From Brachionus manjavacas (taxonomy: Eukaryota > Rotifera > Eurotatoria > Ploima > Brachionidae), in contig JAHQIY010000006.1 in the NCBI GenBank assembly GCA_019054805.1, positions 2,976,001 to 3,040,000 on the forward strand: a stretch of DNA of 64,000 bases, read 5' to 3'. Both the position numbers and the translations under genes were made by a program. Each line of letters begins with the position of its first letter. Within the stretch, counting starts at the first letter, position 1. A model generated the notes under the pieces. That model made no database searches, had not been told where the DNA came from, and worked only from the letters and a program-made list of their open reading frames with translations. Shown here piece after piece: positions 35,309 through 45,334 of this stretch.

Positions 35309-38300
35309 ATGAACAGTCAACGGGCTAGAGACATAAACGAGCTTAAAAAACAAGCTATTCAGTTCTATACAGAAAATTCGGACATTACCAAACGTGTAGA
35401 GGACGCATTGAATAATTTGTTTTATGATTCACCTTACGATGTTTATGGCTATTTGGTAATTTAATTTGATAAACTCTAAAAATTTTAATAGAAATAAATT
35501 ATTTACCTTTAAAAAAAAGATTCAAGATTAATTTTTCAAAAAATTTATTTATACAAAATATAATTTCTATTTATTTTTTCCTAATTTAGTCCGAGTTCTT
35601 TGCAAAATTTTCCAAAGTACCATTTTTTACCAAAGTATGCGCTCAAAAATCGACTTTATATGATTCCAAATGTCAGCCAACCTTCAAACTGGATTTTTAT
35701 TGCCACATAAAAAATTTTGAAAAAAAATTGATTTCAATCGAAGCAAATTGCTTTTCTCATGAACCGATTAATGACTCAGCAAAAATTCAAAATATTCAAG
35801 AAGATGACGATTACCGTTTGTCCAAACTCAATGAAATAACTAATTTCATAAACACGGAAATATCTGATTTAATGAAAAATTTCAGTCCTTACGACCAAGA
35901 GGAGATAGATGAAAAATTAAGAAATCTTTTCAAGAACAAGCATAGACAAATCTATCAGCAATTTGTGGCAAGTTTAAGCCTAAAAGCTCAATCAAATGCA
36001 AGCCAGTTTGAGTCGATTGAAGGAAAAAAATCAAAAACGCCTACATCACCTAAACAAAAAGCAAAAAATAGAAAACCGTCTCAAGCTCCAGGCTCTAATA
36101 GCTCCATTTTTGGGGATGATTTAAGCATTCTTTTGCATTCAAGTTTTTTTGCATCCTTTATTGAACCATTAATATCTAAATCAATATGTGTTTGTTCATC
36201 GCTTATTTCAAATAAACAACCTTTTGAAATAATCTCCGACCTAAAGAAAATTGTAAATTTTGAAAATTTTCAAATTCAATTTTTGTTAGCTTTTTTTTAA
36301 ATCAAAAGAAAACTGACAAATTTTCTATGCCATTGCCTATGATAACTTTGATTCAAAATGGCAAGGGATATAATGGAAAACAAAATATGGTCAAGGAATT
36401 CATTATACTGCCAAAGCCTCAATTGTCTATTCAAGAGGTAGTTAATTTCGAATTTCCGTTTTTTGAATAAGAAAAAAACTGTGCACAAATCAAAAAATTT
36501 AATATCTTTTTCTAAATATCTATTAATATTTTAGAGAAAGTCGATGGTATCAATAAGAAAATTTAACAAAATATTTGCAATTACAATTCATACGGAATTT
36601 TAAAAGGCTTAGGTTTAATTTTAAAAAAAAGTATTTTTACCATTTTACAGATATCTAAATATACGATTGAGAATTTAAATTCTTTTGTACTTAATAACGT
36701 TTTTTTTTTGATTTTATCCTTAAAAATTAAAAAAACAATTTTCAATTTAATCATTTTATAAATTTAACACAAAAATTTTGTATCAAAGCATTTTGTGCTG
36801 AGATTTTCGTCAGATAAGATTTTTCATTGTGGTGACATAATATTGCCGAAAATTATTTTTATTTTTGTCTTTTGATTTGTGTACTATTTTTTAACTTTTT
36901 AATTTATTTAAAAAAATTTTAAAATCCAAGGGTATAGATCTGATAAGTCGAGTTAATAGAACAATAAGAGACAATCTTTATCAGTCCAAGATTTTGCCAG
37001 GGGTAACAAATATTTAATTATTATTGAAAATTTTTGATCATTTTTAAAGCCTGTTAATCGATGTGTTACCGAGACTGGTTCGTATACAACCACTTTGGAG
37101 ACTCCACATCAAGGACTTGAATTAATCGAAAACGCTATCAATTCTTTGGGAACCGAGGCAGCTTCATATTTAAGTGTTGCTTTGAACATAGCTGCAAGTG
37201 AATTTTATGATCAGGAAAAAGGAAAGTATGAGACTGGCGTTGGTATTTTTAAATCATCTGATGAAATGATCGATGTTTTTGCTGATTTAATTGCAAAATT
37301 TCCTCGAATTATGATGCTAATTGAACCGTTTATTAATAATGTAAGAAAAGAATATTTGAACTTTTTTAAAATATTAATTTATTTTTTTTCTTTTTTGAAT
37401 TCTGTTATTAGGATTCATTTAAACCTGAAAATTGCTAAACTAATTTTTTTATCGAATGGGAAAATAAGAATAGATAATATTAATTATTAATTTAAATTTT
37501 TGGACCTAATTTTCTTTTTATTTTAAGCTTGTTTCAATCGGTATCTATTACCCCAAATTTTAAATATAAAATTGCTCACCTTTTTTCATAAAAGGATATT
37601 TTTTATGTTTTAAAATGATATAATTTGAACACAGCTTCCTTGAATCAAAATTTCAGCTTTAACAAATATGCATTTAGTTACAATACTTTCAGAAATTTTG
37701 TGAAGTTTCTCTTAACCTTACTCATTCATTCAGAAATGGAGGATTGATATTATCAAAAATAAAAAGCTTTTTACTTCTTCTAAATTTTTAATTAAAATAA
37801 ATTTTGACTCAAAATTATGATATTTTTGTAGTTAATTTGAATTTAACCTATAATTTAGTTCTATATTATAGACCAAATTTTGTTCGGCTTCCATGATATT
37901 TAGTTTTAAAATTTTTATCGCTTAAAATATTATTTCTACCTGGGATCGTAATCTTTTTATATCATTTAGCAATTTTTTTTACTAATTAAATTTTTGAAAC
38001 CTTCATGAATCAATTTAAATAATTTTTTTTAAAATGAAAATATTTAAATTAAGGACCAAATTGCATGGTATAAGTTATACTCAAGAATTTCAAAATATTG
38101 TTTAGTGGCGAATAATGTTAAGTTCACCGATGTAGAAGAAAGCAAACCAGAGGATATTGAATCTTTACAAGCTAATACGCCTATTGAAGCAAAATTACCA
38201 GAAGTTCTCAAGCCTTCAAGTTCGCTATTGATGCCTGTCAGCTTTTACAAATATCAAAACGCAACGAATGTCTCTCATATTGAAAGGATTTTAAAAGAAA

Positions 38301-38661
38301 ATGATGATAGAAAGATGATGAATGGACTCAGTTGTGGTTTGAATGAAAACGATGATAATTTTATTGTTGATATGGTAATCTAAATCAAAAAGTAAAAAAA
38401 AATTTAATTTACAAATTTTAGAGTGTCGGCAATCAGGTAAAATTTTTAAAAATTGGGGGATTTAATCGAAGCGAAAGAGTTGGCAAAATAAATCGATTAA
38501 TTGAAATCGAATCGTATTTGGCAGAAAACAAGCGTCTTATGGATCCCAAAAATGAATTCAGAGAGATAAGATTTTCGCCCCAAATCGAAATACCGCAAGA
38601 AGTAATCGAAAGCCTTAATAATGCTGAAGACCCGAAAGCCACAAAACCGGCAAAGAAATAA
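35309..38661 (+). CDS. ENO4: ENO4-like enolase-related protein
   Basis: Seven exons in phase 0 throughout: 35309-35455, 35590-36252, 36309-36437, 36931-37002, 37050-37340, 38054-38374 and 38422-38661, giving 620 residues (human ENO4 628). The N-terminus LKKQAIQFYTEN and FYDSPYDVYGYL matches ENO4, as does the basic linker with TPTSPKQKAKNRKP. Enolase-fold parts follow: FSMPLPMITLIQNGKGYNGK, NIAASEFYDQEKGKYETG, IMMLIEPF and KFLKIGGFNRSERVGKINRL. By eye the Mg-binding Asp of MDVAASEF is Asn, GDDL is ANNV, and the Lys of LLLKVNQ is Met, so classical enolase activity looks lost or changed; human ENO4 shares the first change. In mammals ENO4 is needed in the sperm tail. A DEPH-type CDS of this size between LEA and PRX genes is otherwise unrelated to them. 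Confidence 0.88.
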
Positions 38662-38873
38662 ATTTTAATTCTATATAAAATAAATTGTTTTTTATTAAAA
38701 TTTTTTAAATAAAATTTAAAATTTTGTAGCTTAGAAAAGAATGTGTTAATAATCACTAGTCAAGATAAATCATGATTCGGCATTTTTTAAAGATAGTTTT
38801 ATTTTTTAAATCCTTATTTTTAAAACAACGCTAACAAATCTAAGCGTAATAATCTTCAATTCTAGAACTCTCT

Positions 38874-38888
38874 TATAAAAATATAAAG
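38874..38888 (+). promoter_or_regulatory. TATA box of cytosolic peroxiredoxin
   Basis: TATAAAAATATAAAG lies about 160 bases before the peroxiredoxin ATG, in a run of otherwise mixed sequence. Position and form fit a TATA element; untested. Confidence 0.4.
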
Positions 38889-39045
38889 CACCATTGATTT
38901 AACTCTAAATTTGCATTTGTCATGTACAAATCTTTTAAACGCAATCTTTTTTTAACTGCTTTAGAATACTATAAAAGCTTGAAAATTTTCAATTTTTTCT
39001 TATTAAAATTTAAAAAAGTCCAAATAATAATTCAAGATTTTCAAA

Positions 39046-39757
39046 ATGTCAGGTCCAAAAGTTCAACATCCAGCCCCAAATTTCAAAGGAACCGCTGTTG
39101 TCAATGGCGAATTCAAAGATATTCAATTGTCAGACTTTAAAGGAAAATACTTAGTCCTATTTTTTTACCCATTAGACTTGTAATTTTTAACAATTTAAAA
39201 ATTATTTTTCGTTTTGTTATAAAAATATTTTAAAGCACTTTCGTATGTCCCACTGAAATTATTGCGTTCAGTGAAAAAATGGAAGAATTTAAGGCTATAA
39301 ACACCGAAGTTGTTGGTGTTTCGACCGACAGTCATTTCAGTCACCTTGCCTGGTAATTGATAGATTAGGAGATTTTTTTGAAAATCATTCTTATATTCTT
39401 AAAATCCTAAGGATTAACTTGAGCCGAAAACAAGGTGGTTTGGGTGGTTTGAGTTACCCATTATTGAGTGATTTCAATAAAACCATTGCCAGAGATTATG
39501 GAATTTTGGTTGAGAATGAGGGAGTTGCTCTAAGAGGCTTATTCATCATTGACCCTAAAGGAGTCATGAGACAAATTACTGTAAATGACTTGCCAGTTGG
39601 TAGATCAGTCGATGAGACCTTGAGACTAGTCAAAGCATTCCAATTTGTTGAGGAACATGGTGAAGTTTGTCCAGCTAATTGGGACCCGAAAAAAAATGCT
39701 GCAACCATCAAACCAAATCCTAAGGAATCACTAGAATATTTTGGAAAACAAAATTAA
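39046..39757 (+). CDS. Cytosolic 2-Cys peroxiredoxin (PRDX1/2 type)
   Basis: Three exons, 39046-39179, 39236-39352 and 39412-39757, give 198 residues, the usual PRDX1/2 length. It begins [15 protein letters not shown] with no leader. Peroxidatic Cys is in FTFVCPTEI, resolving Cys in [13 protein letters not shown] and terminal YFGKQN are present. It reduces hydrogen peroxide with thioredoxin in the cytosol. Its two introns fall at exactly the same codons as introns 2 and 3 of the copy at 32 kb, and the proteins are nearly identical outside the N-terminus, so one arose from the other by local duplication with gain or loss of the leader exon. Confidence 0.95.
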
Positions 39758-40075
39758 ATTATAATTTAACAAATTTTAACGTTTAATTTTTTATTTTTAA
39801 ATCGAATTCAATCCCTAATTTAGTAATAAATTTTTTTTATTCAATATTTTTTTTAATTTTTAGAGAACTTAATTTCGAATTTTTTTTGAAGTCATATGAT
39901 TGAAAATCGTTGTTTGCTAATTTTTTTTTATTTATTAGAAGAAAAAATTTTGGGTTAAGTTTAAAAATTGTATAAAAAATTAACTCATCAAATGCTTAAT
40001 TAATTTTTGATGGTTATAAAAATGCGAGCTTCCAATTAAAACCTTAAAAAATATTTAAGAATAAAACTTGTGAAT
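39758..40075. other. Convergent intergenic region, PRX / SCFD2
   Basis: About 320 bases between facing 3' ends; AT-rich, no gene seen. Confidence 0.4.
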
Positions 40076-42553
40076 TTATTTCGAAAAGTCACTCACTTTT
40101 TTTTCGCTCAAGCTACCTTGATTAAATAATTCCTTGACTAATTTGTATTCATATGAAGAAATTCCTCCAATTATATAAAATATTATAAAGTCATTATTCA
40201 GTGGATGAGGTTTAGTCGATGTTGACATAAATCTATGAAAGTTAAAAATTTATTGTATTTGTTCTTAAAATTAAAAATATTTTTACCCGATTTTAAAGCT
40301 TTTTAACAGATTAGTACCTAAGCCTTCGGATCCCGATGTTTTATATTCCAAGTCTGTTAGTTGGTCCGGATCTGTAGCTGTGTCAATAATATTCTCACAA
40401 ATTTGACTAATTAAAGGCTTATACGAATAATGATTGTTTGATTCGTTTTGCTTTATTAGCTCACTTAAATTAAAACTTTATTTTCAATTACGATGAAAAT
40501 TAAATCTTATAACCTTTTTTCTTTTAAATTTTTTCTGTAATTCTTTAAGTTTTTAAGATTGAGAAAAAAATTGTCTATAAGTTGGGGAATATTTTGATGT
40601 TCTCTAACTTTAAAAAAAAACAATTGAAATTATTCGAATAAATTGCAAAAAAAATAAATACTTTTGTTAAAAAATTCAAGATCAGATTTAAATTTTATAT
40701 CCTTGTCTAAATTCTTAGATTGCAATTTAGTCATTAAGAATTTTTTAATTCTCTCTTCTTCTTCAACGCCATAATAGCACTCTTCTCCAATTAGACTGTA
40801 AACATAGATTAATATTAATATTAGATCACTAATTGAATAACTATTTTTTTGGTCATTTTGTTCTAGTTTTTCACTAAAAAAGGCGTACAGGCGGCTTAAA
40901 ACGCTTGGACCGTCTTTATCCAAAATGTTTTGTGTTAGATTTTTTGAAAAAGATATAAGTTTATCGAAGCTTTGCTGTCTGGGAGTTTGTGAATCACTAA
41001 TTTGACAGTACGCGGATATTATTTGTACCAAATCTAAATGTTCCATGAAAGCTTTTTTATTTGATCTTAAATAAGCTGAATTAAAAATAAAAAATAACCA
41101 TCAAAATCTTTACTTCATTCCATTTCTTATTTGGGATTTAATTGATTCTGAATTGATGCGAACAGCTTTTTTTCCCGATTCGTTTACGGGAAAAATTTCA
41201 CATAACTTTCGGTAAACATCTAGCAAGCATTCCTAAAAAGCATAGCTCATAAAATGTTAAAATATTTAATTTTGATTTTACCTTTGGTTTTAGTGAAAAA
41301 AATGCCTGAATCAAATTATCACATTTTTCTGTTGATGTATGAAAATAATTCCCGGGCAAGATACTTTAAAATAAAATTAGAAAATTAAAATTTAAATAGA
41401 TTGAGTACCTTTTGTAATTATTTTCGAATAAAAAATTTTTTAGATCTATTTGAACATCATTTGATTGCGGATTTAAATTATCCATTATGTTATTTATTTT
41501 ATCAAATATGGTTTCTTCATGAAACAATGCATTCATAGAGAGATCCATATTTCTGTCAATTAGTACTAATGTTACTTTATTTGCTGAATTCTGAAAAAAA
41601 AAATTTGAATATTTTAAAAATTTATTTAAATAAAAATTAATTACTTTTCTTCTCAATTTTGAATCAGATGATTGATTTAGCTCATTAGCAATTATAGAAC
41701 TTAGTACACCAAGAGTATAGCAATCATCTTTGGAATCTAAATGTTCGAGCATTTCGTTCAATGAATTAGCAATTGCTTGAAATTCATTTAATTCCGATTC
41801 AGTCAAAGATAAGTACAAATTTTGGACATTGTCCTTATTTACCGGATTGCTAGGACTTAAGGCGTGTAAGTCAGTTACTTCTTGCTTTACCAATCGATTA
41901 TAAACCTCGATGCTTACAAATTGATTAAAATTTTCCGAATTCAAGGACCAGCTTGAAAGCGGATTCAAAAAAAGATTGGTTTCCTGGTTATTTGTCAAAA
42001 TAGCAAATGGAAATTTTTCATAAAATATGTCACAGGTGTAATTCTTGAACAAAAATTAATAATTTTTAATTACAATTTTTCTTTTTTGTTTTAATAATTA
42101 CAGCATTTGACATCCAAATTAAACAGTCATCGCGTAACCGATCAAACAAATCCTTGCTAATTCCGTAAAAATTCGGATGCAAATTTGTCACTATTGTAAT
42201 AAATTGGAAAGTGCTTGATATTAAAATGTCTTTTAAGATTTCAACTACAAGACCTTTGAGAGGTTGAGATATGAAAAAGACTGCTTTTAGATGATCTCCA
42301 CCATTCTATGAAAAATTTAGAATTTTTTTAAAATTTTATTTTGAATTACTTCTAATGAGCTAAAATTTTTTATGTTTACAACACCAGCTTTTTTTATTAA
42401 ATGATCAATACCGACGGTCAAATTAAACCATTCCAAGAACTGATAGTCAGCAAAAACAATAGACTTGTTTAGTTTTTTTAATAATTTGTCATTTAATTCG
42501 TACTGATTCTGTAAAATTTTATCAACAGATGGCACATTTAATTGACTCGACAT
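40076..42553 (-). CDS. SCFD2: SCFD2, Sec1 family domain protein 2
   Basis: Ten exons chain in phase: 42553-42350, 42305-42102, 42043-41645, 41590-41409, 41363-41282, 41232-41114, 41065-40662, 40607-40514, 40463-40287 and 40232-40076, giving 673 residues (human SCFD2 684). Diagnostic matches are KAVFFISQPLKGLVVEILKD, LNEMLEHLDSKDDCYTLGVL, VTLVLIDRNMDLS, DLILILIYVYSLIGE, SYKPLISQI and FIIFYIIGGIS. It belongs to the Sec1/Munc18 group, which binds SNAREs in vesicle fusion; SCFD2 itself is little studied. In exon 3 the reading frame runs open into the following intron, so an unspliced message would read on with 20-odd extra residues. Confidence 0.9.
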
Positions 42554-42674
42554 TTTTATCTTTTTTTTTTTAAATTTCCATAAACATAAATATTTTAAAA
42601 AACTAAAAATATATGACGTTTTAATTTTAGATTTCAGAATTAAGTTAAATTATAATTAAAAATATATTCTATGT

Positions 42675-42770
42675 ACAGTGTAGATGCAGTAACCTCTGTA
42701 TCAGAAAGCTACTATAAAAGGAGATGAGCGCCTCCCCATTATCCACTAGGATAGAAAAGAGACAATTATT
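42675..42770 (+). repeat. Dispersed short repeat, copy 2
   Basis: Shares GTGTAGATGCAGTAACCT, GTATCAGA, AAAAGGAGATGA and CTAGGATAGAAAAGAGACAATTATT with copies at 28.2 and 58.7 kb. The middle is shorter than in the others. It ends in (ATT)n, suggesting retroposition. Confidence 0.6.
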
Positions 42771-43073
42771 ATTTTTGTTATTATTATTATTTATAATTAT
42801 ACAGTGTTGATTTAATCACTAGAATTTACCATTTTTTACGTAAATTTACTTAAAAATTATTACGTGTTTACGTTTAAATTTTTTTAAGAAATTTAAAATT
42901 TTTTCCTGAAATCAATACTTTAAATTATTTTTTGGCAAGAAATTTAATTAAATTAGTTTTTATTCAATTAGTTTAAAGATATTACTTAAAGCCCTCTAGG
43001 CATGAAAATTCCCGTAGAACAAAAAATGTCTAAAAAAACGCACGTTTAATGAGAGTTTATTTGGTGATTTTCG

Positions 43074-43118
43074 GGCGTTTTTTGGCAAAACGTTCACGTT
43101 TTCACGCCAAAAAACGCC
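43074..43118. repeat. Long GC-containing hairpin
   Basis: Arms 43074-43086 and 43106-43118 are a perfect 13-base inverted repeat (GGCGTTTTTTGGC and complement). Inside, AAAACG-TTCA-CGTTTT pairs again, giving a near-continuous stem with one small bulge. The surrounding 400 bases repeat CACGTTT and AACGCTCACG phrases; perhaps a decayed inverted-repeat element. Confidence 0.6.
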
Positions 43119-43580
43119 ATCAAAATTCAAAAAAAATTTTTTCCAAAAAAAATTAACGATTAAAAGATTATTGGAGATAATGTTTAATGCTGCGTTTTTA
43201 CCCGTGAAAACGCTCACGTTTAACAGCTATTTGACAAGCGTTTTTCCAGCTGTTTTTGTTTAACGGGTTTAAGCTTAATAAAAAAATAAAATTTATTTTA
43301 ATGTTATTTTGAGGTAAAAAATAAGAATTTTTTCAATCAATAAATAAATGAATGCAAAAATAATTTTAACCTGATTTTTAATTAATTTTTAACTTTAAAT
43401 TCAAAAAATTAAATTTCTTATGTAATTTTTTAAGAAATTCTAAAGTGTTTCCAAAATTAAATGTTTCATGCTTCTAATTTTGGATTTGATTCTATTTTTA
43501 ACCTAAAAAATTTCTGATAAATAGAATGTTTGAACATTATTCGGCCTAATCTTAAAATTTTAAATATTCAAATTTTTAAA

Positions 43581-44054
43581 ATGTCTACAGAACCAATTGT
43601 TACACCAGAATCTAAGCAGACCATTGATGAAAATTCAGAAAAGATGAAGCAAATGGGATATAAAGGAAGAGAAAAAATGGGAGAATTAGGTCACATGACT
43701 AAAGAAAGAGCTGGAGAATACATTCAAGGCGCTCAAGAGTTATCTGAACAGATAAAAGAAAAATCTTTAGAAATGACAGAAGAGGCCAAAGAGAAAGCAG
43801 GTGAAGCGTATAAAAAAGCGTTGGAAAGAGGAGAAGAAATGAGGGAACACACTAAAACCATGCTAGAAAGTGCTGCGGAGAGTTTTATTCATGCTAAAGA
43901 TTTCGTAGCTGAAACAATTAAAAGCACAAGCAGAGCCGGAAAAGAGAAAATTGAACATATCGGCGAGATAATTAAGCGTAGAACAAGGCGATTATCTGAA
44001 CACAAGACAGAGCCTGACTCAAGCCAGGAACAATCAAAAGCAACTCGTGCATGA
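43581..44054 (+). CDS. Small group 3 LEA protein, 157 residues
   Basis: Intronless. I take the ATG at 43581, with AAA before it, as the start; the open frame extends upstream but has no better ATG context, and the other LEA proteins also begin close to MS. It has only three or four diverged repeats (GREKMGELGHMTKERAGEYI, EEAKEKAGEAYKKAL) and then the shared C-terminal module: ESAAESFIHAKDFVAETIKS and GKEKIEHIGEIIK. It ends KATRA, like KQTRS and KQTRA in the other two. No signal peptide. Probably a desiccation protectant, or a short relative with a different partner. Repeats differ more at DNA level than those in the large gene. Confidence 0.85.
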   Translation: MSTEPIVTPESKQTIDENSEKMKQMGYKGREKMGELGHMTKERAGEYIQGAQELSEQIKEKSLEMTEEAKEKAGEAYKKALERGEEMREHTKTMLESAAESFIHAKDFVAETIKSTSRAGKEKIEHIGEIIKRRTRRLSEHKTEPDSSQEQSKATRA

Positions 44055-44223
44055 TAAATTTTATTTTTAATTTTAATTTTAAAAATAAACTTCTACTTTC
44101 AGTAAATTAAAAATAAATTCTAAAATAATTAAACTAATAATTTTATTGATATTTCATTAATTACAAATTTTCGTATTAAATAAACCCAATACGCTCTGAT
44201 TAAATAACTTATCCTTAAAAAAT

Positions 44224-45146
44224 TTAATTTTGACCATCTACAGTGGGATAGCTGCGAACTGTTAGGTATAGATCAGTAAATGAATCATTCAGAAGACGTT
44301 GGACAGGTACATGGGGTGGAAAACCACACGCCAGATTATAAGAATTCGAAGTCATATTCAAAGAATAGCTAAAAAATAATGCTTAAAAAATATTCTATTA
44401 AAATATTCAACAAAAAATACTTTTGCAATATTTCTGTCATGCTTGGCATATTGGGTCCATGATGGTAAAATGAATATGGAACATTTTTATAAAGTTGATT
44501 CTCTTTTTTCGGTTCCAAAATAATCTAAAAGTTAATTTATTTATTTTGCGATTATTTTACGATGTAAATTGCTCACTCTTGATCGATTTTTAGCACTTTC
44601 TTTGGCTTCTTTTTTAAGTTCTTCAATTTTTTTAAGAGATTGCTCTTCCTCTATTTCGTTTGCCAGATTAAAAACTTAATTGATTTAAATCAAGATTATT
44701 AAAACTAAATAAATAATCAGTCCTAATACTTAATGACTCCACTGTCTCCAGATAATCATTGAATTCTCTTAGGCTTGGAAACTCATTTTCGCTACGAATT
44801 AGACTAGAAAATAGAACAATTTAATACTAATTTAATTTTTGATTAGATTACTCTTTATAGTATTTTTTGCGTATTGCCACCTCTTTTTCAATATAATTGT
44901 CCTCGTATATTTTGTCTCTAAATTCACTTTTTTTGAGAAGTCGATTGCATTTTGGACACAAGCCGGATCCTCTGTAAAACAGCTGTTCCACACAAGTTTC
45001 GCATCTATTCAATTCATTAAATGATTATTTTATTAATAAAAAAAAATTAATTACAGAACATGGGCACAAACATTAATCATTAGTTTCATGTTTGGCTTAT
45101 TGTATTTGGTTGTTTTACAGTGTGGACATGTCTCGATTTCATCCAT
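44224..45146 (-). CDS. MNAT1: MNAT1 (MAT1), CDK-activating kinase assembly factor
   Basis: Six exons in phase: 45146-45055, 45004-44852, 44803-44730, 44674-44577, 44524-44421 and 44368-44224, giving 221 residues. The N-terminal RING has C7, C10, C27, H29, C32, C35, C47 and C50 ([20 protein letters not shown] matches human [20 protein letters not shown]). Then [25 protein letters not shown] and [11 protein letters not shown] follow the family order. The human protein has 309 residues; here the long central coiled-coil region is largely missing. MAT1 holds CDK7 and cyclin H together in TFIIH, acting in transcription and cell-cycle control. The gene is divergent from the TBC gene with under 200 bases between starts. 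Confidence 0.92.
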
Positions 45147-45334
45147 AATTTTAAGTTTTAAAAAATGAAAATAATATTTTTAATTAAATATTTATTTAAA
45201 ATCAAATACATGTAAAAATAGCAATAATGTTTTGAAATATTTTTTTTTCAATAAGACAAAATTTTTGGTTTTAAAAACTTATCTTTTTGTGTCATTTGAG
45301 TTAAATTTTTTTCATTGTTAAAATCAAAAGAATT
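45147..45334. promoter_or_regulatory. Shared divergent promoter, MNAT1 / TBC1D25-like
   Basis: Only 188 bases separate the two start codons, so the promoters overlap or are shared. AT-rich, no clear TATA element. Confidence 0.5.

Larger units (their letters stand above)
42554..43580. other. Intergenic region with repeat copy 2 and a CG-containing hairpin
   Basis: About 1 kb upstream of both SCFD2 (minus) and the small LEA gene (plus). It contains the dispersed repeat at about 42675 and a patch (42840-43270) rich in AACGTTT/ACGTAA phrases around a long hairpin. No gene is supported. Confidence 0.45.

Noticed and set aside
36532-36604. Exon-like open stretch after a TTTTAG in the ENO4 gene
   Set aside because: Skipping it joins exon 3 to 36931 in phase and matches ENO4 without a gap; including it reaches a stop with no usable donor.
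42996-43217. 73-codon minus-strand ORF
   Set aside because: Falls on the hairpin and CACG repeat patch; no coding character.
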